From the NCBI GenBank assembly GCA_026990385.1, contig JALXDL010000052.1, forward strand, positions 1 to 64,000: a stretch of 64,000 nt of DNA, given 5' to 3'. Shown in pieces: positions 46,831 through 56,155 of the stretch; positions within the stretch are counted from its first letter, which is position 1, and each line of letters starts with the position of its first letter. The notes below the pieces were generated by a model that saw nothing but the letters and a program-made list of their open reading frames with translations, was not told the DNA's origin and searched no databases. The position numbers were made by a program, and so were the translations under genes. Source of the DNA: DRKI01 sp011051875 (GTDB lineage: Bacteria; Desulfobacterota; Desulfobulbia; Desulfobulbales; Desulfobulbaceae).

Positions 46831-48233
46831 CATCCCTCCTCGCAACCGGCCTTTCCGGCCTCCGGATTGTCCGGTACGGCGCCGGCAGCCAGCATCTCCC
46901 GCGCAAGCCGCGTAAAGACCCGGCCCCGCTGTTCGTAACTGTCAAACATGTCAAAACTGGCGCATCCCGGGGCCAGGAGCACAGTGTCCCCTGCCCGGGC
47001 CACCTGCGCGGCAACGCGCACGGCCTCTGTCATGTCGCGGGCCCGGATCACGGGCGCCAGGTCCCCCAGGTCGCGGACCAGGATCCCGGCCGCCTCGCCG
47101 ATCAGGACCAGGGTCCGGACCCGCCTGCCGACCAGGGGGCGCAACACACTGAAATCCCCTCCCTTGTCCCGGCCGCCGGCGATCAGAACCACCGGTGTCT
47201 CGCAGCTTGCCAGGGCCGCGGCCATGGCGCCCACGTTGGTGGCCTTGGAGTCGTTGATCCAGGTGACGCCGTCCCTGGTGCCGACCAGGCTCATCCGGTG
47301 TGCAGGGGGCTGAAAGCGGCGCAGGCCGGACCGGATGGCCCCGGCCCCGCAACCCGCCGCCCGGGCGGCCAGGATGGCGGCGGCCGCATTGAGACGGTTG
47401 ACCGCACTGTCCAGCCGCGTGGCGGCCAGGTCAAAGGAAAGCGGCTCTCCACCTTCCTCCCTGACCAGGACCCGCCTGTCAATGACAGCCGCATCACAGC
47501 CGGCCGCCTGCCCAAACGTGCGCCGCACGGCACGGCCGGTATCCGCGGCCATGGCCAGGGGATCGTCGGCGCCGACAATGGCCACGTCGTCTTCCGTCTG
47601 GCCGGCAAAAATCCGGTATTTCGCCGCTGCATAGTGTTCCATGTCACCGTGCCGGTCGAGGTGATCCGGCGTGATATTGAGCAACAACCCGATGTGGCAG
47701 CGGAAATCACCGGCCAGCTCGAGCTGGAAGCTGGAGAGCTCCAGGACCGCGAAATCCGCCCGCGGCGATCCGGTAAAAAAATCGAGCAACGGCGTGCCGA
47801 TATTGCCGCCGACAAAGACCCGGAGGCCGGCAGCGGCCAGGAGCTCGGCGACCAGGCCGGTCACCGTGGTCTTGCCGTTGGATCCGGTTACGCCGATCAC
47901 CGGCACCGGGAAGCGGCCCGCTGCCAGGGCCAGCTCGCCCACCACCGGGATCCCCCTGGCCCGGGCCCTGACCAGGAGGTCCAGGTCCCGTGGCACCCCG
48001 GGACCGGCCACTACCAGGTCGGCCCCGGCCAGGAACCGCTCACTGTGGCCGCCGGTCTCCAGCCGGACCCCCATGGCCTGCACCATTTCCAGTTCCTCCC
48101 CTGTCAGCCGGTCCATGCTCCGGTGCTCGGAGACCGCCACCTCCAGGCCCAGCGAATGCAGGAAGCGGACCACCGAGCGTCCTGAAACCCCCAGGCCCAG
48201 GACCAGGGCCTTCATTCCCGCCGCCAGCCGCAT
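46830..48233 (-). CDS. murD: UDP-N-acetylmuramoylalanine-D-glutamate ligase MurD
   Basis: A 467-residue ligase adding D-Glu. Motifs: LVLGLGVSGRSVVRFL at the N-terminus, ATP loop IGVTGSNGKTTVTGLV, LNITPDHLDRHG and the C-terminal SKATNVGAMAAAL. An inner ATG at 48215 (MKALVLGLG) is a possible alternative start. It follows mraY by three bases. Confidence 0.97.
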   Translation of the reverse strand: MRLAAGMKALVLGLGVSGRSVVRFLHSLGLEVAVSEHRSMDRLTGEELEMVQAMGVRLETGGHSERFLAGADLVVAGPGVPRDLDLLVRARARGIPVVGELALAAGRFPVPVIGVTGSNGKTTVTGLVAELLAAAGLRVFVGGNIGTPLLDFFTGSPRADFAVLELSSFQLELAGDFRCHIGLLLNITPDHLDRHGDMEHYAAAKYRIFAGQTEDDVAIVGADDPLAMAADTGRAVRRTFGQAAGCDAAVIDRRVLVREEGGEPLSFDLAATRLDSAVNRLNAAAAILAARAAGCGAGAIRSGLRRFQPPAHRMSLVGTRDGVTWINDSKATNVGAMAAALASCETPVVLIAGGRDKGGDFSVLRPLVGRRVRTLVLIGEAAGILVRDLGDLAPVIRARDMTEAVRVAAQVARAGDTVLLAPGCASFDMFDSYEQRGRVFTRLAREMLAAGAVPDNPEAGKAGCEEG

Positions 48234-48236
48234 GAC

Positions 48237-49316
48237 TCAACGCAGCTTCAGGGTGGCCAGGGCCACCAGGCCGAGGATGATGGAGATGATCCAGAACCGG
48301 ACCACCACCTTGGGCTCCTGCCACCCCTTCTTCTCGAAGTGGTGGTGGAACGGCGCCATGAGAAAGATCCTCCTGCCGCCGGAGATCTTGAAATAGCCCA
48401 CCTGCAGGATCACGGACAGGGCCTCCATCACGAAGATGCCGCCGACAATGGCGAGCAGGATCTCCTGCTTGGTGATGATGGCCACCGTGCCCAGGATACC
48501 GCCCAGGGAAAGCGAGCCCACATCACCCATGAAGATCTGCGCCGGGTAGCAGTTGAACCAGAGAAACCCGAGACAGGCCCCCACCATGGCGCCGCAGAAT
48601 ACCGAGACCTCGCCGGCGCCCAGGATAAAGGGGATGTGGAGATAGTTGGCCACGATCACGTTGCCGGCCACGTAGGAGAAGATCAGGTACACCGAGCCGC
48701 TGATCACCACCGGGCCGGCGGCCAGGCCGTCCAGGCCGTCGGTGAGGTTGACGGCATTGGAGGCGCCGACGATCACCAGCACGGCAAAGGGGACATACCA
48801 CCAGCCCAGGTCCGGATGGAACCCCTTGAAAAAGGGCACGCTCAGGGTGCCGTCATATTCCGGATGCAGAAGGAGGTAGACGGCCACCATGGAGGCGCCG
48901 GCCACCTGCAGGAGCAGCTTGCCCCGGGCCGAGAGCCCGCGGCTGCTGCCCTTGCTGATCTTCTGCATGTCGTCGAAAGAACCGATCAGGCCGAAAAAGA
49001 GACCGATGGCCAGCAGCAGCCAGACCAGCCCGCTCGACAGATCCGCCCAGAGCAGGGTGGAGAAGGTGAGCGCCGCCAGGATGAGCACTCCGCCCATGGT
49101 GGGCACCCCCTGCTTGCTGAAATGGGACTCGGGCCCGTCGCGCCGCACCACCTGGCCGATCTGCCTGGCCCGCAGCCAGGAGATGAACCCGGGACCGATG
49201 ATGAGCAGGATCAGGAAGGCCGTCACCGCGCTGCCGATGGAACGGAACGTGATATAGCGGAAGACGTTGAGCCAGCCATACTGGACATGCAAGGGATAGA
49301 GGAGATGAAAGAGCAT
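48237..49316 (-). CDS. mraY: Phospho-N-acetylmuramoyl-pentapeptide transferase MraY
   Basis: A 359-residue integral membrane enzyme making lipid I. It has about ten helices, SKQGVPTMGGVLI (about 66-78), GFIDD-like GSFDDMQK (about 112), NLTDGLDGLA (about 190-199) and the FHHHFEKKGW loop (about 325-334). Confidence 0.97.
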   Translation of the reverse strand: MLFHLLYPLHVQYGWLNVFRYITFRSIGSAVTAFLILLIIGPGFISWLRARQIGQVVRRDGPESHFSKQGVPTMGGVLILAALTFSTLLWADLSSGLVWLLLAIGLFFGLIGSFDDMQKISKGSSRGLSARGKLLLQVAGASMVAVYLLLHPEYDGTLSVPFFKGFHPDLGWWYVPFAVLVIVGASNAVNLTDGLDGLAAGPVVISGSVYLIFSYVAGNVIVANYLHIPFILGAGEVSVFCGAMVGACLGFLWFNCYPAQIFMGDVGSLSLGGILGTVAIITKQEILLAIVGGIFVMEALSVILQVGYFKISGGRRIFLMAPFHHHFEKKGWQEPKVVVRFWIISIILGLVALATLKLR

Positions 49317-49318
49317 TG

Positions 49319-52300
49319 CTATTCCTCCCCGATACCGGCATCGAACCGGTGTACCAGTCCCTCGATGACCCGCTCCATCCGCATTCCGCGCGACCCCTTG
49401 ACCAGCAGCCAGTCACCCCCGACCAGCTCGCCGCTGACCAGGAGCATGTAGAGCCAGTCGGCGATCCCCTCGGTGTCGGAGAAGACGCGGACCGTTTCCC
49501 TGGCCATACCGGCCGCACGCGCCGCCACCGCCACATCCTCGGCCCGGGCGCCGGTGACGGCCAGCAGGTCATAGCCGAGCTCCGCAACCAGGCGGCCGAT
49601 CCTGCGGTGCGCCACCACGGTCTCGTCGCCCAGCTCCAACATGTCCCCCAGCACCGCGACCCGCCGGCAGCGGCGGCCGAATCCGGCCACGGTGCGGAGG
49701 GCCGCGGCCATGGAGGACGGGTTGGCATTGTAGGCATCGTTGACCACCTGCAGGCCGCCGGCAAGCCGCATCTGCTGCATCCGCCGGTCAATGGCCCGGA
49801 ACCGCTCCAGGCCGCGGACAATGGTCCGGGCATCGATGCCGGCGGCATGGGCGATGGCCGCGGCAGCGGCGCAGTTGCTCACGTTATGTTCCCCCGGCGC
49901 GGCCACGGTCAGGCGAAAGCGCTGTTCGCCGACATGGAGGGTAAAGCGCATCCCCTCCTCGCCCCTGGCCAGGATCCTGGTCACCCGCACCTCGGGCCGA
50001 AAGCGGCGGCCGGCCGGGGTAACGGCAAAGCCGACCTGGCGGCCGCCGCGGCCGGCGGCCAGGCGCCGCACCTGGGGGTCATCGCGGTTGACCACGCAGA
50101 CCGCGTCCTCGCGCATGGTGGCAAACAGCTCGCCCTTGGCCGCGGCCACCCCCTCGATGGTACCCAGTCCCTCAAGGTGGGCGGGCTGGACATTGGTGAT
50201 ACAGCCGATATCCGGGTCCGCGATCACGGCCAGACGTTCGATCTCGCCGGGCCGGTTCATGCCCATCTCCACAACCGCGACCCGGTGCCGGGCCCGGAGA
50301 CGGAGCAGGGTCAGGGGAAGTCCGATCAGGTTGTTGAAATTGCCCTCGGTCCTGAGCACCGTGTCCGCGGCCTCCGCCCGGGCCTCGGCATGGGCGGCGA
50401 AGATGGCCGCGGTCATCTCCTTGACCGTGGTCTTGCCCGAGCTGCCGGTAATGGCCGCCACCCGGAGGGCCGGGGCCAGGAGGCGCCGGCGATGGGCGGC
50501 CAGATCACCCAGGGCCCGTTGCGTGTCCCGGACCCGGATGACCGGGATATCGCGGACCACCGGCCGGATATCGCGGTGCACGATGAGGGCCCCTGCACCG
50601 GCCTCCACGGCGGCCCCGACGAAATCATGGCCGTCGAACCGGTCGCCGTGCAGGGCGACAAAGATATCGCCCTCTTCGATCTTCCTGGTATCGGTGACCA
50701 CGCGGCCGGAGAGCAGGGCACAGTCGCCCTGCAGTTGTTCTCCGCCGGTGGCGGCCAGCAGGTGGCGGAGATTCCAGGACAGGAGACCGTCTGCGGCCTG
50801 CAGCCGATCATCGAAGAAGATCTTCTCCCGGCCCCGGTCCTGGCAGGTTTCGTGTCCCTTGCCGGCGATCACCACCACGTCATCGGCAGCGGCCCAGCTG
50901 CAGGCACGGCGGATCGCCTCCTGCCGGTCCTCGACGACCAGGAATCCCCGGGCCGGCGACCGCGGACAGAAAAGGGCTTCCGGCGGCCGCTCCTCCATGC
51001 CGCCGGCACGCAGTCCGGGCAGGATATCGGCAATGATGGCGGCCGGTTCCTCCCGGCGCGGATTGTCCGAGGTGATGATGGCCACGTCGGCCCGGCGCGC
51101 CACGGCCTCGCCCATGAGCGGCCGCTTGCCCCGGTCCCGGTCGCCGCCGCAGCCGAAGACGCAGACCAGCCGGCCCCGGGTCAGGCCGGCCATGGCGGTC
51201 AGCACGTTGGCCAGGGCATCAGGGGTGTGGGCGTAGTCGACAAACACGGCCGGCCCCCTTGCACTGCCCGGCAGCCGGACCCGTTCCAGCCGCCCCGGCA
51301 CCCGGCCCACCCGGGCCAGTCCGCGGCAGATAGTGCCCGCGTCAATCCCCAGTGCATGGCCCACGCCGGCGGCGGTGAGAAGGTTGAGCAGGTTGTACCG
51401 CCCGGTGAGCGATGAGCGCAGTCCGCAGGTCGAGCCGGGCAGCACGAGTTCGGCCACCAGGCCGTCGATGTCCTGGCGCACCTTCCCGGCCGTGACCAGG
51501 GCGTCCGCGGCCAGGCCGCAACGGAGCACCGGCCGGCCGGCGAGGCGGTCCGCCAACCGCCGACCCCAGTCCTCTTCCTGCTCCTGTCCGCCGATCACCA
51601 CCACGGCCGGACTCTCCGGCTTCAGGTACCGCTCAAAAAGGAGCTGCTTGGCCGCAAAGTAGTCTTCCATGGTATGATGAAAGTCCAGGTGGTCCCGGCT
51701 CAGGTTGGTAAAGACCGCGACATCGAACATGAGCCCGGCCAGCCGTTTGCGGACCAGGCCGTGTGACGAGACCTCCATGATGACGTGACTTGCGCCGGCA
51801 TCGGCCATCTCGCGCAGCAGCCGCTGCAACCGGACCGGGTCCGGGGTGGTCAGGCCGGCATCCTCCACCACCGGCCGTCCTCCGGCGTCGGTGTAGCGGT
51901 AATTGACCGTACCGATGACGCCGATCCTCTTGCCAGCCTCCTGCAGCATCGCCTCGATGAGCCAGGAGGTGGTGGTCTTGCCGTTGGTACCGGTGAGGCC
52001 GATGAGGGTCAGGCCGGCGGCCGGAAAATCGTAAAAAGCCGCGGCAAGCAGACCCAGGGCCTCCTGGCTGTCCGGAACAAGAAACAGGGAAACACCGTCC
52101 GGCGGCAGGGTTTCAGGCCGTCTCTCCGCCACCACGGCCAGGCAGCCCCCGGCCACGGCCTGGCCGATAAAATCGTGGCCGTCGGCCTGTTCGCCACGCA
52201 GGGCGACAAAGACGTATCCCGGCTTCACGCAACGCGAATCAGCGGTTATCCCGAGTACCTCCTGCTCAAGAAACGTGCCTGGGGTCTCCGGGAACGATAC

Positions 52301-52339
52301 CGATGGCAGGATGCGGATCAGGCGGGCCAGGGTCGTCAT
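49319..52339 (-). CDS. murEF: MurE-MurF fusion (UDP-MurNAc-tripeptide synthetase / D-Ala-D-Ala ligase)
   Basis: One uninterrupted 1006-residue frame holds two complete Mur ligases. Residues about 1-510 are MurE: GVTADSR-like GITADSR, ATP loop LIGLTGTNGKTTTS, FTNLSRDHLDFH, and the meso-diaminopimelate motif DNPRREEP (about 424-431). Residues about 515-1006 are MurF: VTDTRKIEEGDIFVAL, ATP loop ITGSSGKTTVKEM, GNFNNLIGLPLTLL, VEMGMNRPGEI and VNDAYNANPSSM. Consecutive steps are thus physically joined. ATG at 52339 starts one base after the ftsI stop. MurE-MurF fusions are known from Bordetella and a few other bacteria. Confidence 0.97.
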   Translation of the reverse strand: MTTLARLIRILPSVSFPETPGTFLEQEVLGITADSRCVKPGYVFVALRGEQADGHDFIGQAVAGGCLAVVAERRPETLPPDGVSLFLVPDSQEALGLLAAAFYDFPAAGLTLIGLTGTNGKTTTSWLIEAMLQEAGKRIGVIGTVNYRYTDAGGRPVVEDAGLTTPDPVRLQRLLREMADAGASHVIMEVSSHGLVRKRLAGLMFDVAVFTNLSRDHLDFHHTMEDYFAAKQLLFERYLKPESPAVVVIGGQEQEEDWGRRLADRLAGRPVLRCGLAADALVTAGKVRQDIDGLVAELVLPGSTCGLRSSLTGRYNLLNLLTAAGVGHALGIDAGTICRGLARVGRVPGRLERVRLPGSARGPAVFVDYAHTPDALANVLTAMAGLTRGRLVCVFGCGGDRDRGKRPLMGEAVARRADVAIITSDNPRREEPAAIIADILPGLRAGGMEERPPEALFCPRSPARGFLVVEDRQEAIRRACSWAAADDVVVIAGKGHETCQDRGREKIFFDDRLQAADGLLSWNLRHLLAATGGEQLQGDCALLSGRVVTDTRKIEEGDIFVALHGDRFDGHDFVGAAVEAGAGALIVHRDIRPVVRDIPVIRVRDTQRALGDLAAHRRRLLAPALRVAAITGSSGKTTVKEMTAAIFAAHAEARAEAADTVLRTEGNFNNLIGLPLTLLRLRARHRVAVVEMGMNRPGEIERLAVIADPDIGCITNVQPAHLEGLGTIEGVAAAKGELFATMREDAVCVVNRDDPQVRRLAAGRGGRQVGFAVTPAGRRFRPEVRVTRILARGEEGMRFTLHVGEQRFRLTVAAPGEHNVSNCAAAAAIAHAAGIDARTIVRGLERFRAIDRRMQQMRLAGGLQVVNDAYNANPSSMAAALRTVAGFGRRCRRVAVLGDMLELGDETVVAHRRIGRLVAELGYDLLAVTGARAEDVAVAARAAGMARETVRVFSDTEGIADWLYMLLVSGELVGGDWLLVKGSRGMRMERVIEGLVHRFDAGIGEE

Positions 52340-52340
52340 C

Positions 52341-54185
52341 TCACTTGCTGTCAGAAATGGTCGGTTGCAGGGTAAGTACACAGTCTGTCACGTCGTGGAG
52401 CGGTGTTCCCGCAGCCGGTTGCTGGGCAATGATCCGTCCGGATCCCCTGATGGTCACCCGGACCCGCCGCCGGCCGAGGCGCTGCAATCCCTGCCGCAGG
52501 CTGAGGCCGATCACATCGGGCATCAGAACATCTTCTTCTGCCGTGATCCCGGGCTGTTCCCTGTAGTCTATACGGCGGCTGATCAGGAACTGATGGAAAT
52601 TCTCCGGGTTGCCGGCCCCCGGCACCCGGGCTTCCGCCTTCTGTTCAGACATGGCGAGGAGCCTGGGCAGCAGCTCCCTGCCCAGGGCGGCCGGGGAAGG
52701 CGGGCGGCTCTTGTTCCGGGGCAGCGGGTCCAGACCGTCACGCTCCATCACCATGACCAGCAGCAGCCTGGGCCTCCTGGCCGGAATTACACCCACCAGG
52801 GCCTCCTGCCGCACGTAGCGGCTGAAGTTTCCCTCCCGTACCACCCTGTTGTCAGTACCGGTAAAAATCCTGGCTCCGTCCCCGTTCTCCCGGCCGGCCC
52901 GGAGCAATCCCCTGCGCATCCGGATCCCCATGGCCGGCTCCAGGACCAGCTCCCTGCCGGTGGCACCCGGTCGGCGATCGTAGCGATGCGCGGTGGCATG
53001 GTCATAAAGGGCGGCGAGCAGCCACGGGGTGATACGCCAGCCGCCGTTGACCAGGCAGGCCAGGCCCACTGCCATCTGCATGCAGTTGATTCCCTCACCC
53101 CCCCCTGCCGGAGCAGGCTTCCCGGTCCTGCCACCGACGGCGAGCAGATCCCTGCCCGAGGGCCTGAACATGCCGACCAGGCGGGCGAGGTCGCTGATGG
53201 CGGTGGCGTTGATCCCGAAGTCCGGAGCCGCCACGGTCTCGGGCAGAAGATCTCCGCCGGTGTCGCCTTCCCGCAGCACCGCCGCTGCCCGGGCCATCAG
53301 TTTCCGGACCAGGCCAAGGTCCAGCCGGTCGGCAAAAAGCCGGTTGCGGCGGCTCTCTCCGTCGGCCTGCCAGAAGTAGTTGGGATTGAAGGCCGGCTGG
53401 CTGGCCATGGCCAGGATCCTGCCGTCGGCCGGATCGAGAAGCAGGGCCATGCCGCGCCGCGAGAGGCGGCTCTTCAGGTATTGGCGCAACCGCTGCTCGA
53501 CCAGTTTTTCCATGTCCAGGTCAATGGTCAGGACCAGGTCCGTGCCTGTCCTGCCCAGGATCTGGTGACCATCGAAATCGATCTCGGGAACATCGCTGCT
53601 TCTGAACTCGCCGGGCTGGAGAACGATGTCGTAGCGTCCCTCCACGCCGGCCAGGCCCACCCCGTCGCCGGTGAAGCCCAGCAGGTGTGCGGCCACGGTA
53701 TGGGCCGGGTAGAACCGTTCCTCCCGGGGCCGCAGGTAGAGGCCTTCCATCCGGAGCCGCCCGATGGCCCTGGCCTGCTCCTCGTCAATATCATCGGCCA
53801 CGTCGATGACCCGCTGCGGCTTTTTCAGAAGCGCGGCCAGCTTGCCGCGCTCCTCGCCCAGGATACCGGCCAGGGCGCGGGCGGTCTTTTCGCGGCTTGC
53901 CAGTTCCACCGGATGGACGCTCAGGGTGAAGAGCCGGTAGGAGACCGCCATCTCCCTGACCAACCGGTCGTAGATGGTTCCTCTTAAAACAGGTTCAGCG
54001 GACGGTTCGTCCGCTGAAGTTCCGGAAATCCTGCCGGCAGCAAGATCAAATATCCTGCCGATATCCTGGAGGGAGAGGGGTAATCTATACAGGATACCGC
54101 CACCTGCTGCCAGCAGAATCACCAGTGAACCGACAAGGTACAGACGCCGTTTTCTCCGTTTTCTTGTTCTCTCCGACCTGATCAT
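52341..54185 (-). CDS. ftsI: FtsI/PBP3 homologue with degenerate transpeptidase active site and PASTA domain
   Basis: A 614-residue bitopic protein. A basic N-terminus and one membrane helix (about 15-33) are followed by the PBP dimerisation region (RGTIYDRLVREMAVSY) and a transpeptidase-like domain. At the position of the family S-x-x-K motif (EPGSTFK) the sequence reads DLGLVRK (289-295), so the nucleophile Ser is Leu292. The SxN region cannot be found, and the KTG motif is FTG (441-443). A PASTA domain ends the protein (about 555-608, VLMPDVIGLSLRQGLQRLG). Position between ftsL and murE identifies it as the dcw ftsI. It is probably catalytically inactive and may be structural. Confidence 0.85.
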   Translation of the reverse strand: MIRSERTRKRRKRRLYLVGSLVILLAAGGGILYRLPLSLQDIGRIFDLAAGRISGTSADEPSAEPVLRGTIYDRLVREMAVSYRLFTLSVHPVELASREKTARALAGILGEERGKLAALLKKPQRVIDVADDIDEEQARAIGRLRMEGLYLRPREERFYPAHTVAAHLLGFTGDGVGLAGVEGRYDIVLQPGEFRSSDVPEIDFDGHQILGRTGTDLVLTIDLDMEKLVEQRLRQYLKSRLSRRGMALLLDPADGRILAMASQPAFNPNYFWQADGESRRNRLFADRLDLGLVRKLMARAAAVLREGDTGGDLLPETVAAPDFGINATAISDLARLVGMFRPSGRDLLAVGGRTGKPAPAGGGEGINCMQMAVGLACLVNGGWRITPWLLAALYDHATAHRYDRRPGATGRELVLEPAMGIRMRRGLLRAGRENGDGARIFTGTDNRVVREGNFSRYVRQEALVGVIPARRPRLLLVMVMERDGLDPLPRNKSRPPSPAALGRELLPRLLAMSEQKAEARVPGAGNPENFHQFLISRRIDYREQPGITAEEDVLMPDVIGLSLRQGLQRLGRRRVRVTIRGSGRIIAQQPAAGTPLHDVTDCVLTLQPTISDSK

Positions 54186-54212
54186 GATCGCCCAGCCAGC
54201 CGGCACCGCTGG

Positions 54213-54569
54213 TCAGAGGCGATGCACCTGTCCCTTTTTCGGTTCCATCAGGCCGAATTTCACCGCCGCCACCGCCGTCACCCGCTGCCGGGAGGCAAGT
54301 TTGGCCCGGGCCGCCAGAAGACGGACATGGCTGGCGCCCAGCCCAGAACGGATCTTTTCCAACTGGTTCACATGCTCCGAGACAGCGGAGATCCGCCACT
54401 GCATGAACTGGCCGGCGGCCATGACCCCCACGAATACCACCAGCAGCCAGAGGCCCGCACGCCGGACAAGTTCCGCAGACCAGGCATGCCCGGTGCGAAC
54501 CACCCGCTGCCGGACGCCCACCGACGCTGCCTGTGGACGATAACTCCGTACGTTCATGTTGGTCATCAT
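54213..54569 (-). CDS. ftsL: FtsL-like cell-division protein
   Basis: A 118-residue bitopic protein with one membrane helix (about 38-56, AGLWLLVVFVGVMAAGQF) and a short coiled coil (about 60-85, VSEHVNQLEKIRSGLG). Sequence identity to FtsL is low, as is usual, so position between rsmH and ftsI carries the call. ATG at 54569 overlaps the rsmH stop by four bases. FtsL normally pairs with FtsQ/FtsB to activate FtsWI. Confidence 0.82.
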   Translation of the reverse strand: MMTNMNVRSYRPQAASVGVRQRVVRTGHAWSAELVRRAGLWLLVVFVGVMAAGQFMQWRISAVSEHVNQLEKIRSGLGASHVRLLAARAKLASRQRVTAVAAVKFGLMEPKKGQVHRL

Positions 54570-55510
54570 GATCCTATCCTCCGTCTCTTCTTCTCGTTCG
54601 CTTCCCCGTCGGGCCGGATTGCCCGTTCCGCCACCCGGAGCCTGGCGCTGCGTGCCCTGGGATTGCGCCGGATCTCGTCAGCCGACGGCGACAGGGGCCG
54701 CCTGGTGATCACTGTCCAGGCCGGATCCGCGGCAAAGGCCCGCTTGACCATCCGGTCTTCGAGGGAGTGGAAGGTGATGATGCATATCCTGCCGCCCGGC
54801 GTCAGCAGGTCCGGCGCATCCTGCAGCAGCCTGGCAAGGTTGTCCAGCTCACGGTTCACCGCGATCCGCAGCCCCTGGAAGACGCGGGTCGCCACATGGA
54901 TCTTCCCGGGATGATACCGGCGGGGCACGGCTGCGGCCACGATCTCCGCCAGCCTGCCCGTGGTGGCCACGGGGTGTTCCTGCCTGGCCCGGACCAGGAA
55001 ACGAGCGATCCTCCTTGCCTGCCGCTCCTGGCCGTAGTGATAGAAGATATCGGCCAGCTGTTCTTCGGACAGGGTGGCGATCAGCTCGGCCGCCGTGCGG
55101 CCGCGCCGCCGGTCCATGCGCATGTCCAGGGGGGCATCGCCCCGGAAACTGAAGCCGCGCTCCTTCCGGTCAAGCTGCAGCGAGGAGACGCCGAGGTCGA
55201 CCAGCAGACCGTCTATCCCGGCCACCCGCAGCCGTTGCAGCTCGGCCCGGATGTCGGCATAGGATGCCTCCACCAGCCGGAACCGGTCGCCGAAAGACGC
55301 CAGTCGGTGGCGGGCGATCCCGGCCGCCTCCCGGTCCCATTCAAAGCCGATGAGGCGCCCGTCCGGGTCCGTGGCCCGGAGCATGGCCTCGCCATGACCG
55401 CCCAGGCCCAGGGTGGCGTCCACATAGAGGCCACCGGGCCGGGGCCGCAGGTGTTCGAGGACCTCGGCCAGGAGCACCGGCGTATGCAGCGTGGCGGCAG
55501 CGGCAACCAT
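54566..55510 (-). CDS. rsmH: 16S rRNA (cytosine-1402-N4)-methyltransferase RsmH
   Basis: A 314-residue SAM-dependent enzyme formerly MraW. Motifs: HTPVLLAEVLEHL at the start, YVDATLGLGGHGEAML SAM site, GIDGLLVDLGVSSLQLD, and RGFSFRGDAPLDMRMD. ATG at 55510 is 14 bases after the mraZ stop; the longer frame is a shadow of mraZ. Confidence 0.97.
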   Translation of the reverse strand: MVAAAATLHTPVLLAEVLEHLRPRPGGLYVDATLGLGGHGEAMLRATDPDGRLIGFEWDREAAGIARHRLASFGDRFRLVEASYADIRAELQRLRVAGIDGLLVDLGVSSLQLDRKERGFSFRGDAPLDMRMDRRRGRTAAELIATLSEEQLADIFYHYGQERQARRIARFLVRARQEHPVATTGRLAEIVAAAVPRRYHPGKIHVATRVFQGLRIAVNRELDNLARLLQDAPDLLTPGGRICIITFHSLEDRMVKRAFAADPAWTVITRRPLSPSADEIRRNPRARSARLRVAERAIRPDGEANEKKRRRIGS

Positions 55511-55524
55511 GGTCGGTCCCGGCC

Positions 55525-56022
55525 TCACAGGATGCCCAGCGAAGAGAGCCCCTGCTCGAAATCCTTGAAATTCTCCCTGGCCCGGCGGGTCTCGACCTGC
55601 CAGGCGCCCCTGTCCCAGATCTCGAAGTGGTCCAGCATGCCGTTGAGGACGACCTCCTTGTCGATGCCAAACTCGCTGCGCAGGGACCCGGGCACCAGGA
55701 TCCGTCCCTGTTTGTCCAAGGGACACTCGGTGACCCCGGAGATAACATAGCGGACAAAATCGCCGAACCCGGGCTGCTGGCGCCCCTCGGTGAGGAGTTT
55801 TTCCTCCAGCCGCTCCCACTCGGGCACCGGGAAGGCCTTGAGGCTCTTCTGCCAGTTGGTGACGATGAGGGTCTCGGTGTAGACCTCGCGCAGGACCTCG
55901 CGGAAGCGGCTCGGGATATTGAGCCGCCCCTTGGCGTCCAGCGTATGTTCCGACCTGCTGCGAAACCGCAGCTCTGCGACCCGTTCCTTCACATCACCCA
56001 CCGAGTTCCGCCCCCGCCACAC
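55525..56022 (-). CDS. mraZ: Transcriptional regulator MraZ
   Basis: A 165-residue AbrB-like DNA-binding protein that represses the dcw operon in other bacteria. Two SpoVT/AbrB-type repeats: HTLDAKGRLNIPSRFREVL and CPLDKQGRILVPGSLRSEFG, each with the D-x-x-G-R core. The GTG at 56022 is used because agaggg stands nine bases upstream and the leader is then about 35 bases; GTGs at 56001 or 55992 would give a more typical length of about 155 residues. MraZ boxes lie just upstream. Confidence 0.94.
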   Translation of the reverse strand: MWRGRNSVGDVKERVAELRFRSRSEHTLDAKGRLNIPSRFREVLREVYTETLIVTNWQKSLKAFPVPEWERLEEKLLTEGRQQPGFGDFVRYVISGVTECPLDKQGRILVPGSLRSEFGIDKEVVLNGMLDHFEIWDRGAWQVETRRARENFKDFEQGLSSLGIL

Positions 56023-56030
56023 CCCGGAGA

Positions 56031-56055
56031 CCCTCTTTGCACCACTTTACACCAC
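56031..56055 (-). promoter_or_regulatory. MraZ operator boxes
   Basis: On the minus strand GTGGT occurs at 56055-56051 and 56045-56041, exactly one helical turn (10 bases) apart, in the context aagtggtgtaaagtggtg. A degenerate third box (gaggg, 56035-56031) falls in phase. This is the GTGG-type repeat array bound by MraZ. It lies at and just after the predicted transcription start. Confidence 0.82.
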
Positions 56056-56063
56056 TTAGTATG

Positions 56064-56092
56064 GTTCTAAACGAACTCCTGCTCCGAGTCAA
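56064..56092 (-). promoter_or_regulatory. dcw-cluster promoter
   Basis: Minus strand: TTGACT (56092-56087), 17-base spacer, TAGAAC (56069-56064). Start would be near 56057, about 35 bases before the GTG of mraZ and next to the MraZ boxes. Confidence 0.7.
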
Positions 56093-56155
56093 GGAAAAAC
56101 AGGCAGAAGATCAACCAGTTGAACTACCGGAGAAATGGCGGCCATCATACTACAT

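Noticed and set aside
56104..56142. 18-codon minus-strand frame in the mraZ upstream region
   Set aside because: No Shine-Dalgarno; it overlaps the region just before the -35 box and is too short to support.
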